In this document: piece by piece, positions 45,655-54,959 of the stretch | Position numbering within the stretch: position 1 is the stretch's first letter | Layout: every line of letters begins with the position of its first letter | Source: Pseudomonadaceae bacterium | GTDB taxonomy: Bacteria > Pseudomonadota > Gammaproteobacteria > Pseudomonadales > Azotimanducaceae | NCBI GenBank assembly: GCA_024743175.1 | Contig: JANSXA010000016.1 | Span: 1 to 55,024 of the forward strand | Length of the DNA stretch: 55,024 bases | Reading direction: 5' to 3' | The notes under the pieces: generated by a model | What the model saw: the letters and a program-made list of their open reading frames with translations, nothing else | Databases searched by the model: none | Told to the model about the DNA's origin: nothing | Program-made: the position numbers and the translations under genes

Positions 45655-48600
45655 TCATTTCTGATATTTCCGTACGCCGACCGGTATTCGCGGCAGTTAT
45701 CTCCCTTATTCTGATTGCCTTCGGTCTGATTGCCTTTGATCGGCTTCCGCTGCGGGAATATCCTGATATCGACCCACCCATCGTCGGCATTGAAACGGTA
45801 TATCGAGGCGCTGCTGCTTCGGTTGTTGAAAGTCGTATCACCGAGCAGATAGAAGAACGCATAGCCGGTGTTGAGGGCATAGAATTCATTCAGTCCTCCA
45901 GCCAGGACGGGCGCAGCAATATTACCGTTCAGTTCAGTGTTGGCCGCAATGTAGACGATGCCGCCAATGACATACGGGACCGGGTCTCCAGCGCACTCGG
46001 CAGCCTGCCTGTTGAAGCTGAACCACCGGAAGTCCGCAAGGTGGACTCCAATCAATCGGTGATCATGTGGATTAACCTGGTCAGCGACCGGCTGACTGTG
46101 CCAGAGCTCACTGACTTCGCCGAACGCAATCTGGTGGATCGCTTTTCCGTACTCGACGGTGTTGCTCGGGTGTTTGTCGGCGGCGCCCAACGATACGCCA
46201 TGCGCATCTGGCTGGACCGTCAGCAACTTGCTGCACGCGGGCTGACCGTCGCTGATGTCGAGAGCGCACTACGGGCCAGCAACGTGGAACTACCTGCCGG
46301 AGAAGTGGAATCCGAAGAACGCCGCTTCACCGTGCGTGTGGAACGCGCTTTCGAAGATGCCGATGACTTCAGTCAGCTGGTCCTGGGCGAGAGTAGTGAT
46401 GGTTACCTGGTGCGTCTGGGCGATGTAGCCCGTGTTGAACGCGGTACCGAACAGGATCGCACCCTGTTCCGCGGTAACGGCATCCCCCAGGTCGGTCTGG
46501 GTGTGGTACGGCAATCCAACGCCAACCTGCTTGATGTTGCGCGTATCGCAAAGCGTGAGATGGCGCTATTAGGTCCTGGTTTACCCGAAGGTATGGCTTT
46601 CAAACAAAGCTACGATTCATCCATTTTTGTTGAAGGTGCGGTTAACGAGGTTTATAAAACCCTGGGCATTGCCGTCGTCCTGGTGGTCCTGACCATCTAT
46701 CTGTTCCTGGGCAGCGTTCGCGCTATGCTGGTGCCTGCGTTGACCGTGCCGGTATCAATCATTGCCACCTGTATCGCTCTGTACACGCTGGGCTTTTCCA
46801 TCAACCTGTTGACCCTGCTGGCCCTGGTACTGGCCATTGGACTGGTTGTGGATGATGCTATTGTTATGCTGGAAAATATTCACCGCAGAATAGATCAGTT
46901 AGGTGAACCGCCGCTGGTGGCAGCCTATCGCGGTGCGCGACAGGTCGGCTTTGCTATTGTGGCCACCACTGCCGTACTGCTTGCGGTTTTTGTACCTATC
47001 GGCTTTCTCGAGGGTGATATCGGGCGGCTGTTTTCGGAATTTGCTTTGACCATGGCCGCAGCCGTTGTATTTTCATCGCTGGTGGCACTCACCCTCGCAC
47101 CCGCGCTTGCCTCTAAGGTGTTGCGATCCAGTGAGAGCGAAAACTGGTTAACGCGGCGCATTGATCACAACTTTACGGTGGTCAACCGCATCTATCGGCG
47201 TGCACTGGGTTTTATTCTGCGACACCCTGTGCTGCCTATGGTCACTCTGGGAGGCATCATCGCACTAAGCGTCTGGCTGGTGAAAGTGCTTCCGGAAGAG
47301 TACACCCCTGACGAGGACCGAGGCAGCTTCTTCACCTTTGTACGCGGTCCCGAGGGTGCCACATTTGAATATATGAAACCCTACGTCGACGAAATAGAAC
47401 GGCGCATGATGCCTTATGTCGAGTCAGGAGAAGTGCGTCGGGTTCTGGTCCGTACGCCCGGCGGATTTGGTGCCATACCTACATTCAATACCGGCGCGGT
47501 GATCATTGTGCTGAGTGACTTCGGTGAGCGTCGTCCGGGTAAGGTCATCATGGATGAGGTGCGCGGCAAACTGATGGATCTGCCGGGTGTTTTTGCCTTC
47601 CCCGTCATGCGCCAGGGCTTTCGTTCCAGTGCAGATAAACCCCTGCAATTTGTGATCGGGGGTGGAGAGTACGCGCAGCTGCAGGCCTGGCGGGATGTGC
47701 TTATTGAGGCGATCAACGCGGACAATCCCGGGCTGCTCGGTCTGGACTGGGATTACAAAGAAACTCAACCGCAACTACGTGTCAGCATCGACTACAATCG
47801 GTCTGCCGACCTGGGCGTGCCCATCGTCGATATCGGCAGAACGCTGGAAACGCTGCTGGGGTCACGTCGCGTGACCACTTATATGGAGAATGGCGAGGAA
47901 TACGAAGTTATTCTTGAAGGTGAACGCGACACGCAAAAAACTCCAACAGCAATGGAGAACATTTACGTACGATCCACTACAACCAATCAACTCATCCCTC
48001 TGTCCAACCTCGTTTCCATTGAGGAATTTGCCGATTCAAACACTTTGAATCGATACAATCGCGTGCGCGCAATCACCCTGGAAGCCAACCTGGCACCGGG
48101 CTATGCGCTGAATGAAGCGGTTGAATATCTGACCACGCTGGTACGGGAAAAACTGCCTGAAGACGTTGTGATTGATTACAAAGGCCAGACCCGTGACCTG
48201 CAGGAGTCTGAGTCGTCAATTGTATTTGTCATGTTGTTAGGCCTGGCTGTTGTTTTCCTCGCTCTGGCCGCCCAGTTTGAGAGTTTCAGGCACCCCCTGA
48301 CAATCATGTTAACCGTACCCATAGCTATCACTGGCGGACTGCTGGGTCTGTGGGTGACCGGCATGACCATTAACATTTACAGCCAGATCGGTCTGGTTAT
48401 GCTCATTGGCCTGGCAGCCAAGAATGGTATTTTAATTGTTGAATTCGCAAATCAGTTGCGTGATGAGGGTATCGAGTTCATCGAAGCCCTGGTCAGCGCC
48501 TGTGAAGTGCGTCTGCGACCGATCGTGATGACCACCATCACAACCGCGGCAGGCACCTTACCTCTTATTTTTGGCAGCGGTCCCGGTGCAGAAACACGCC

Positions 48601-48785
48601 AGGTTATCGGCGTTGTTGTATTCAGCGGTGTCACCGTTGCCACCCTCTTTACCCTGTTCATCGTGCCTGTAGTATATAAGCTCATATCTGGCGAGAGCGC
48701 CTCCCCGCTGGCAACCAGCCGCGAACTGGACACCGCGCTGGAAGAAAATCCTGACACGGATCAATTGATCAACTCGACTCATTGA
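45651..48785 (+). CDS. RND multidrug efflux transporter (HAE1 type)
   Basis: This is an AcrB/MexB-type inner-membrane pump of 1044 residues with 12 membrane helices and two large periplasmic loops. It starts MIISDISVRRPVFAAVISL. The proton relay is present: GLVVDDAIVMLENIHRR (Asp-Asp of helix 4) and IGLAAKNGILIVEFAN (Lys of helix 10). Such pumps expel hydrophobic drugs, bile salts and solvents, which suits a cell handling hydrophobic substrates. It forms an operon with the adaptor. The C-terminus is of usual length, with no sign of damage. Confidence 0.95.
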   Translation: MIISDISVRRPVFAAVISLILIAFGLIAFDRLPLREYPDIDPPIVGIETVYRGAAASVVESRITEQIEERIAGVEGIEFIQSSSQDGRSNITVQFSVGRNVDDAANDIRDRVSSALGSLPVEAEPPEVRKVDSNQSVIMWINLVSDRLTVPELTDFAERNLVDRFSVLDGVARVFVGGAQRYAMRIWLDRQQLAARGLTVADVESALRASNVELPAGEVESEERRFTVRVERAFEDADDFSQLVLGESSDGYLVRLGDVARVERGTEQDRTLFRGNGIPQVGLGVVRQSNANLLDVARIAKREMALLGPGLPEGMAFKQSYDSSIFVEGAVNEVYKTLGIAVVLVVLTIYLFLGSVRAMLVPALTVPVSIIATCIALYTLGFSINLLTLLALVLAIGLVVDDAIVMLENIHRRIDQLGEPPLVAAYRGARQVGFAIVATTAVLLAVFVPIGFLEGDIGRLFSEFALTMAAAVVFSSLVALTLAPALASKVLRSSESENWLTRRIDHNFTVVNRIYRRALGFILRHPVLPMVTLGGIIALSVWLVKVLPEEYTPDEDRGSFFTFVRGPEGATFEYMKPYVDEIERRMMPYVESGEVRRVLVRTPGGFGAIPTFNTGAVIIVLSDFGERRPGKVIMDEVRGKLMDLPGVFAFPVMRQGFRSSADKPLQFVIGGGEYAQLQAWRDVLIEAINADNPGLLGLDWDYKETQPQLRVSIDYNRSADLGVPIVDIGRTLETLLGSRRVTTYMENGEEYEVILEGERDTQKTPTAMENIYVRSTTTNQLIPLSNLVSIEEFADSNTLNRYNRVRAITLEANLAPGYALNEAVEYLTTLVREKLPEDVVIDYKGQTRDLQESESSIVFVMLLGLAVVFLALAAQFESFRHPLTIMLTVPIAITGGLLGLWVTGMTINIYSQIGLVMLIGLAAKNGILIVEFANQLRDEGIEFIEALVSACEVRLRPIVMTTITTAAGTLPLIFGSGPGAETRQVIGVVVFSGVTVATLFTLFIVPVVYKLISGESASPLATSRELDTALEENPDTDQLINSTH

Positions 48786-48794
48786 GAGACCCGT

Positions 48795-49361
48795 ATGCGT
48801 TTCGATAATCTGACAAAAACGATAAGCCTGATAACTCTGTCATTCGTCGCTTTCACTGCACAGGCAGCCGATTTTCGCAAAGCGAATTGGGGTATGACGA
48901 TGGCAGAAGTGAAAAATCTTCATCAGGGAGAGATCCCGGCCAATCAACGCCAGGCCATGATCAATTACGATGGCAAACTTGCCGGCTTGGATGTGCTCAT
49001 ATTTTATCGTTTCGATGGGCTGGGCGAGCTGTTCCAGGCTGGCTACGAATCCAACGCCGATCACAGCGACAGGAACAGATATATTGATGAGTACAATCAA
49101 CTGAACAGCCTGCTACGCAAACGCTACCCGGAATCCGAAACACCAATGCAGGTGTGGAACAATCGATTATTTGAAAACAAGCCAGACAACTGGGGGCGCG
49201 CAGTCGCCTTGGGCCACCTGATTTATCAATGGTCTTACGAAACCAGTGAGACTCGGATCAGGCACGAACTCAGTAACGATAAACGCCGACGTATCACACA
49301 CGTGCTGACCTATGAAGCGGTTGTCGACGCTGCGGATACTGATATCCTCGACGAACTATAG
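48795..49361 (+). CDS. Exported protein of unknown function (188 aa)
   Basis: This 188-residue protein has a signal peptide (KTISLITLSFVAFTAQAA) and a mature part that begins DFRKANWGMTMAEVKNLHQGE. The pattern resembles small periplasmic proteins with a short alpha/beta domain, and no named family is recognised. The 9-base gap from the RND gene suggests it could be cotranscribed. It lies 4 bases from the convergent CNNM-type gene. Confidence 0.7.
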   Translation: MRFDNLTKTISLITLSFVAFTAQAADFRKANWGMTMAEVKNLHQGEIPANQRQAMINYDGKLAGLDVLIFYRFDGLGELFQAGYESNADHSDRNRYIDEYNQLNSLLRKRYPESETPMQVWNNRLFENKPDNWGRAVALGHLIYQWSYETSETRIRHELSNDKRRRITHVLTYEAVVDAADTDILDEL

Positions 49362-49365
49362 CGTT

Positions 49366-50442
49366 TTATTCTTCCAAGCCGGGTTTATCAAGAGCACCAA
49401 GGCTTTTAGCACGGCGATCACGGTGTCTTTCCGCCAGAATGCGCATATCGGTTGTTGTATCTGTTTCGTCAACAATTTCGAAACCCAGCAGAGTTTCAAT
49501 CACGTCTTCCATGGTCACGATACCTGCCATGCCACCGAAGTCGTCCATCACCACTGCTATATGCTCCTGACGTTCGCGCAGGGTACTGAACAGATCCATG
49601 ATCCCATAGGTCTCACCAACAGCAATAATCTCGCGCCGCAAGGACGCCAGCGGTTCGTCACCCCGTCCTTCAACCAGAGCCGTTAACACATCTGCTTTCA
49701 ACACATAGCCGGTGATGTGATCTTTGGAGGCGTTAAAAACAGGAATGCGCGAGAAGCGCTGTCGTTTTCCCGGTGTATGGAAGCTGCCAATCAGATCGTC
49801 TTCTGCTGCCGCCGCCACGACGGTACGTGGCGTCATGACGTCACGCACCTGCACGGCCTGGAATCGGATCATGTTCCCAATCATCTGGCTTTCTTCTTCG
49901 TGGAAGACGCCTTCCTCGGCGCCAATTTCTGCCATTGTCAGAAAATCTGTACGCGTCAGTACCTGCTGATTGCTCCCGTGTTTCAGCTGCCGGGTGATGT
50001 ACTGACTCATCCACACCAGTGGAGCAAGCGCAAAGATCAGAAGCCTCAAGCTGTGCACAGTAAACGTCACCAGCCGCTGCCAGTACAGCGCGCCGATGGT
50101 CTTAGGCACAATTTCTGACAACACCAGAATTGCAATTGTCATTAGTGCCGGCACACCAAACATTGTGATCCACGGATTTGCGTCTGCCCATATCGCGGCC
50201 GCCTGCTGGCCCACACCAATCGCACCAACGGTGTGTGCAATAGTATTGAGGGTCAGAATTGCAGACAGCGGACGGTCTATGTTGGCTTTAAAGTCTTCCA
50301 GATAACGGCCAACCACGGTGCCTTCCTGAAACTGCACGCGCGCGTAAGTGGGCGTGGTGGACAGCAGTACCGCCTCCCACATTGAACAGAGAAAGGAAAA
50401 AACAAGAGCCAGCAGGAAAAACGTAATCAGCAGCGTATACAT
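49366..50442 (-). CDS. CNNM-type (DUF21) membrane protein with CBS domains
   Basis: The 358-residue protein begins with DUF21 transmembrane helices (LLITFFLLALVFSFLCSMWEAVLLS). Then come GVFHEEESQMIGNMIRFQAVQVRDVMTPRTVVA and a pair of CBS domains (RFSRIPVFNASKDHITGYVLKADVL, then VVMDDFGGMAGIVTMEDVIETLLG). The C-terminal CorC/HlyC domain is absent. The family is linked to magnesium or cobalt homeostasis. The ATG at 50442 fits the DUF21 N-terminus; the longer version starts in Cys-rich unrelated sequence. No ribosome-binding site is visible before 50442. Confidence 0.85.
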   Translation of the reverse strand: MYTLLITFFLLALVFSFLCSMWEAVLLSTTPTYARVQFQEGTVVGRYLEDFKANIDRPLSAILTLNTIAHTVGAIGVGQQAAAIWADANPWITMFGVPALMTIAILVLSEIVPKTIGALYWQRLVTFTVHSLRLLIFALAPLVWMSQYITRQLKHGSNQQVLTRTDFLTMAEIGAEEGVFHEEESQMIGNMIRFQAVQVRDVMTPRTVVAAAAEDDLIGSFHTPGKRQRFSRIPVFNASKDHITGYVLKADVLTALVEGRGDEPLASLRREIIAVGETYGIMDLFSTLRERQEHIAVVMDDFGGMAGIVTMEDVIETLLGFEIVDETDTTTDMRILAERHRDRRAKSLGALDKPGLEE

Positions 50443-50548
50443 ATTCTGGCGCGAGGTATCTGGTGGCGGAGTAGTTTTGGCACAGCAACAGCATACCTGA
50501 GTTGACTGAACAACCAAGCCTCCGCCTGTCTGATTGAATGCTTCGGAT

Positions 50549-51601
50549 TTATCGAACAGTGGCTAACAATTGATAAGGTGTCATATCCATACCGAATGGA
50601 CTGTAACGGGCTTCAACAGCGGCAAGGGTCGCTTCACTCCAATAGGATGAACCCGGCTGAGGAAAACCCAGCACCGCACGTTGCGCCAGGCTGGCCTTGG
50701 CAATCAGGCGTTCCAGGAATTTGCTTTTTCGGTAGGCAGACCAGGCCCAGCCTGGGTGCAGCGTACTTACCCATTCGCATTCAGCCCGCCGGTAGGTAAT
50801 GTTCTGCACCAGGCGCAACGTGCCGGGTATCATGGGCGTGCCTCTGTGCCAGGTATCGTGCCGATAGAACAACACATCACCCGCTTTGAAGCGGGTATAT
50901 CTCTCGCGTTTGTAAAGAGATTCACGCCATTTCGTCAAAGCTGGTCGCTGCTCCGAAAAGTAGGTTTCAGCGGTTGCTCGGTCATTCACATAATCCAACT
51001 CACCGATACCCGGTGAATCTACAATTGGCCAGCGGTAGGCTGGATCAGCGTCACCCTCTCGCGGTACTACGGCTGTAGGCCCACCGCAGCTTTCCACATC
51101 ACTGAGATACACAATCATTTCTACCGCTTCTGGACGGAACCACTCCGTAGGGTGTGCAAGAGTATGGTTTGGATAATCGATGTGTATACGCTGATCCATA
51201 TTGTCCAGGGCTGCTGCAGACTTTTCGGTTCTACCATACTTCGGCCAAAGATCAGATTGACTGAGACGTAAAGCTTCCACCGGAGTCTGCAGCAAGGCCG
51301 ATACACTTGACAGCAGGCGCTCATCAAGCGTCAGGTCATTAAGCGCAGCCAACGAGCTGGGGAAACACAGGTCGCTACCGAAATCAGACACATGTTGAGC
51401 AGCTGCACTACCCGCTGCTGGAAATCTTTTTATAGCGGCTTGACGTAAAGTATCGATCAGCGATGGGCGAAACATGTTTGAAACCAGCGCAAAACCCTGC
51501 TGTTGCCAGGCGGCTATCTGTCCAGGCGTCAAAACGTCCGAGCCTGAACCTGCGGGTGTTGCGTCTACCCACCGATCCATCTCGTTGGTCACTGACGTCA
51601 T
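50549..51601 (-). CDS. Phytanoyl-CoA dioxygenase (PhyH) family protein
   Basis: The 350-residue protein has a 2-oxoglutarate/Fe(II) double-stranded beta-helix with the HxD at His140-Asp142 (IHIDYPNH). The distal His lies in RHDTWHRGTP, with a nearby Arg for oxoglutarate. VIVYLSDVESCGGPTAVVPREG is the typical strand between. PhyH-family enzymes hydroxylate or decarboxylate small hydrophobic acyl or CoA compounds. A GCGGAGGGGAAA site supports the start. It diverges from the GST gene; substrate unknown. Confidence 0.9.
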   Translation of the reverse strand: MTSVTNEMDRWVDATPAGSGSDVLTPGQIAAWQQQGFALVSNMFRPSLIDTLRQAAIKRFPAAGSAAAQHVSDFGSDLCFPSSLAALNDLTLDERLLSSVSALLQTPVEALRLSQSDLWPKYGRTEKSAAALDNMDQRIHIDYPNHTLAHPTEWFRPEAVEMIVYLSDVESCGGPTAVVPREGDADPAYRWPIVDSPGIGELDYVNDRATAETYFSEQRPALTKWRESLYKRERYTRFKAGDVLFYRHDTWHRGTPMIPGTLRLVQNITYRRAECEWVSTLHPGWAWSAYRKSKFLERLIAKASLAQRAVLGFPQPGSSYWSEATLAAVEARYSPFGMDMTPYQLLATVR

Positions 51602-51657
51602 TTTCCCCTCCGCGCTTTTCTGTCATGATGCATTTTTCCCAACCATGTTGTAAACCG

Positions 51658-52338
51658 ATGAAACTCTACACTGGTGATCTGAGCCCCTATTCCGCAAAAG
51701 TACGTATGCAGATCTACGCCATGGGCATCAACAATATAGAATTCGAGCTACCGGTATCTTTCTACCTGGGCAAACTCGGCGAAATATCACCCATCGGACG
51801 CATACCGGTGCTTGAAGTAGACGATGGGGTTATTCCTGAATCCGAAGTCATCGCTGAATATCTCGACGAGGTGTACCCGGAAAAATCGTTGGCTGGTGAT
51901 ACACCACGGCAACGCGCAAACGTTAGATTATTGTCTCGTATCGCCGATATTTATCTGATGAACAATATATTCATGGCGCTACCCCAGATCCCTCGCGCCA
52001 GCCGCGTAGACGCCATTCGTGACCTGTTCGCAGCGCAGATAACCCGCGGCATGGGCGCATTGGAACGCCATCTGGCTGATGATAAATTTGCTGCTGGACC
52101 TGAGCTGACTCGAGCAGACTGCACGTTGACGCCCGCATTGTGGATGTGTGAAAACACCGTGCCCAGACTTGATGTGCCCAATCCGATAGACAGCACGGAA
52201 CGCGTTGCCGGTTATTGGTCCAGAATCCGCAACAACAAACACGCGGCAAAAATTCTAGCAGAAATGGATCGAGGCATGCAGGCACGTCTGGATGGTACCG
52301 AGCGCAGGATGATTGAAGAGGCCCGCGCTAAGCTTTAG
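51658..52338 (+). CDS. Glutathione S-transferase
   Basis: 226 residues. The N-terminal thioredoxin-like domain has MKLYTGDLSPYSAKVRMQIYAM, then the cis-Pro loop in SPIGRIPVLEV and IPESEVIAEYLDEVYP with the SNAIL/TRAIL-like ESE motif. The C-terminal helical domain includes LADDKFAAGPELTRADCTLTPAL. The ATG at 51658 is chosen because a family N-terminus starts there; a longer version begins inside the overlap with the PhyH gene. It is a cytosolic detoxification or isomerase enzyme. Confidence 0.85.
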   Translation: MKLYTGDLSPYSAKVRMQIYAMGINNIEFELPVSFYLGKLGEISPIGRIPVLEVDDGVIPESEVIAEYLDEVYPEKSLAGDTPRQRANVRLLSRIADIYLMNNIFMALPQIPRASRVDAIRDLFAAQITRGMGALERHLADDKFAAGPELTRADCTLTPALWMCENTVPRLDVPNPIDSTERVAGYWSRIRNNKHAAKILAEMDRGMQARLDGTERRMIEEARAKL

Positions 52339-52365
52339 TGGGCGACAAAGGCTGAACAACTGCTT

Positions 52366-53688
52366 CTAGGGGGTCTTTTCATCTTCAGCTGGCTGTTCTT
52401 TCATCACAAAAATCTGCAGTTTCTTATCAGATCTAAGCTCAAGATTGATCAGGGATGCAATTGTGTTCTCTGTCAGGGTGGTGCCTTTGGCCAGTAACAC
52501 TACACCTTCTTCGGTTATCAGATCTCTGGCCAGACGCATGGCAGGCAGCAGTGAAACGGTTCTGACACTGGTTTCATCCAGGGATGGGTCAAGCTCATCG
52601 ATGGTACGCACAACATTTTGAAAGACAGCAACTACGTCGCCGTCATAAGCATCATCAGATTCTGCCACGATGCGCGCAACCGCTTCGGCCGGCGTTAACC
52701 GGGTCTTATCAATTTCGCCTGCCATCAGGTCGTAGTAATCCCGCGCAACCGCCAGAATTCTTGCACTGAGTGGAATTCCTTCACCGGTCCGTTTCTCGGG
52801 AAAGCCATGGCCATTAAAGTGCTCGTGCTGATTGGCGATAATTTCACTCGCCTTACGCAGGCGTGGAACGCTGAACAGAACCGCCTGAGCATAAGCCGGA
52901 TGTTTTTCGAAGGCCGCAAGTTCCTGACCTGTAAGAGTGAGTAATGGTTTAGCGGTAATACTTCTCGGCACACCTACCCAACCGAGCTTATGCAGCCGGG
53001 TGGCGTACTTCAGATGCACCAGATCCTCTTCATCCAAACCAAGCTCAGCACCCATAGCCAACGCTAACTTCAACTTGCGGCGTGCCTTGTCACTTTCAGG
53101 GTTAGGCAAAGCGGCTATGTTGGCCACCAGGTCAACCATCAGCTCATGGGTTTCCTCCAGCTCGGCCAGCGTATTGCTTAACATCCCGTTAACGTGCTGT
53201 AACTCTTGTGTGCGTTGCTCAACCCGTTCTTCAAGCTCATTGTTTAAACTCAGCAGTTCGGTGTTCTGAGCCTGGGTTAACTCATAAAGCGCATCGTTCT
53301 CTCGAGCCAGGGTTGCTATCTTCAGGGCTTCGCTGACTGCTCGGCGAAGCTCATCATCTTTCCACGGAATATCCAGATACCTGGATACACCACCTTCATT
53401 GATGGCAGCTTTGGCGTCTTCCAGTTGCGCATCGTCGGTCAGCATGATGCGGCGGGCATGCGGCTGTAAGGCTGCGACCTGCTTCAGAAATTCAGAACCT
53501 GTCATTTCAGGCATACGCATATCTGTGATGACAACATCCACCGTCCGAGCTTCAAGCACCGCCAGACCTTCCTTTCCGGATGATGCGGTGAGCACTTCGA
53601 TGTCGAGCTTACTGAGCGTCTTCTCGATCAATTCAAGAATACTTTGATCATCGTCAACGCTGAGAAGCACGGGCTTTGGATCGCCCAC
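52366..53688 (-). CDS. Response regulator with degenerate HD-GYP-type domain
   Basis: About 440 residues. The receiver domain has the Asp pair and phospho-Asp56 (VITDMRMPEM) but reads YLDIPW where a conserved Lys should precede the Pro. A coiled coil (about 130-185) follows, then an HD-GYP-like domain. The HD pair is HKLGW (His233-Lys234), so the metal Asp is lost. GYP is replaced by GHGFP, although HEHFNGHGFP keeps the His-His-like region. The phosphodiesterase may be inactive, acting as a c-di-GMP sensor or a partner-binding output. The GTG at 53688 follows CAGGTCTACC; a TTG at 53712 is also open. Confidence 0.82.
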   Translation of the reverse strand: MGDPKPVLLSVDDDQSILELIEKTLSKLDIEVLTASSGKEGLAVLEARTVDVVITDMRMPEMTGSEFLKQVAALQPHARRIMLTDDAQLEDAKAAINEGGVSRYLDIPWKDDELRRAVSEALKIATLARENDALYELTQAQNTELLSLNNELEERVEQRTQELQHVNGMLSNTLAELEETHELMVDLVANIAALPNPESDKARRKLKLALAMGAELGLDEEDLVHLKYATRLHKLGWVGVPRSITAKPLLTLTGQELAAFEKHPAYAQAVLFSVPRLRKASEIIANQHEHFNGHGFPEKRTGEGIPLSARILAVARDYYDLMAGEIDKTRLTPAEAVARIVAESDDAYDGDVVAVFQNVVRTIDELDPSLDETSVRTVSLLPAMRLARDLITEEGVVLLAKGTTLTENTIASLINLELRSDKKLQIFVMKEQPAEDEKTP

Positions 53689-53712
53689 GGTAGACCTGCC
53701 TGAATAGCGCAA

Positions 53713-54093
53713 TTATCTGAGTATAGTCCAGGCTTTGAAAAGCGCTGCACTGGTGGCAGAGACGCGTGGAGTTATTGCCGGTTAAAGCATAAGTCTGCCG
53801 TTTTGTAATCCCCCGGAAAGTTAGTGCATCTGGAAGTAGAATTTTCCACTAACAGAGATTCTACAAATCAAACGCCGCTATATGCGGTAGCGTCGAGATG
53901 TGGCGCGGTAGCTCTCTCTAGAACAGTCATTCAATCACGCTGAGCAATTGACTCTGGGCGCCCATCAACTGTCATTCGTCTTCCCTGGAATCACATAAAC
54001 TCAATTGACCGCTTCACCGATCAAGCGGACCTGAAACAGTCAAAGTTTCTGGGCGTAAAAGCGGAAGTTTCGGCCAACAGCGGTCCTCGCTTA
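53713..54093. other. Noncoding gap with hairpins, start of an accessory region
   Basis: No convincing gene is seen over these 380 bases. GTTAGTG (53820-53826) and CACTAAC (53847-53853) form an inverted pair with an inner GGAA/TTCC pair. CCGCTT/AAGCGG (54009-54028) is a second hairpin. The sequence looks more A/T-rich and less gene-like than the preceding 53 kb. These may be ends or scars of mobile elements; no known element is recognised. Confidence 0.4.
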
Positions 54094-54759
54094 TCAACTC
54101 GGAACACAATTTTCTCGATCAACTCCGAAGGGAGCTAAAAGTTCGAATACCACACCGAGCTTGATCACTGACCATCGTTTACTGACATGGAAACAAGCGT
54201 CTTGAACCATCGATAATGGCCAAGTGTTACTCAGTCGCGCTGATACTACATCTCCGTCAACTAACTCCACCAAAGCCTCGCCAGACTGTTCATTTGTAGG
54301 AGCGATTACGATTTCGACCACTCGACCTGTGTAACGAGTTCGTTCAAGAAAGTCATGGGTCCACACCATCAAGAAAATGACAGGAACTATTAGAAGAAAA
54401 CTCAAAGGGAAGTCCGCGCTGACATTCGGGAAATCAGAATTGCGAAAAATCCCAAGAAACCAACCTAAACAACCTGTTAGTAGGCCGACTGCTAGATAAA
54501 TAACCGTGTTAGGGATTACAAATTGATCGAAGTCTCGTCCGGATTCGATCAACGCGAAACCAACACCTCCAAGTAGCCCCACCAATGCTGCATGCCACCA
54601 GTTGAGCCATCCAAATTTCCGAAAGATTAAAAAGCAAGGAAGGGCGACAATGGCTACTGCAGCAAGCATAAACGGCAGTACCACGATGCCAAGAAATCCT
54701 GCCCAGGCGAAAGCTACTAGGGTAGGTGCCAGTATCATCGCGACTAAAACTCGCACCAT
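54094..54759 (-). CDS. Membrane protein of unknown function
   Basis: The 221-residue protein has about four hydrophobic helices in the first 110 residues (MVRVLVAMILAPTLVAFAW, FLGIVVLPFMLAAVAIVALPCFLIF, ALVGLLGGVGFALIE, VIYLAVGLLTGCLGWFLG). A fifth hydrophobic helix at about 120-133 is followed by a soluble tail of about 90 residues. No family is recognised. The start at 54759 is a plain ATG. It lies next to palindromes and the integrase start, in a region likely acquired horizontally; its reality is fairly sure because the frame is long and helical. Confidence 0.6.
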   Translation of the reverse strand: MVRVLVAMILAPTLVAFAWAGFLGIVVLPFMLAAVAIVALPCFLIFRKFGWLNWWHAALVGLLGGVGFALIESGRDFDQFVIPNTVIYLAVGLLTGCLGWFLGIFRNSDFPNVSADFPLSFLLIVPVIFLMVWTHDFLERTRYTGRVVEIVIAPTNEQSGEALVELVDGDVVSARLSNTWPLSMVQDACFHVSKRWSVIKLGVVFELLAPFGVDRENCVPS

Positions 54760-54959
54760 TTAAGCGTCCAATTCGCAGATCAAAAAGAGACCAAGTAAAC
54801 CCCAATTGTTTGAACTTGTGAACGACCGGTCTGGGTCGATAGTACGCATTCCACTACATATTGCCGTAACGGCAGCTTTTCCTTTGTGAGCTGCCGATAA
54901 CAGACATCTCCCCTGACCTAATCTAGAGCTTAGCTTCCAAAAACTTCATAAGGAAGCTC
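54760..54959. other. Gap with palindromes upstream of an integrase
   Basis: TGCCGTAACGGCA (54862-54874) is a perfect 13-base palindrome. CGGCAGCT (54870-54877) also pairs with AGCTGCCG (54889-54896). The two folds compete because they share bases. This lies about 65 bases upstream of the integrase start and could be a recombination or regulatory site. No gene is seen in the gap. Confidence 0.45.
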
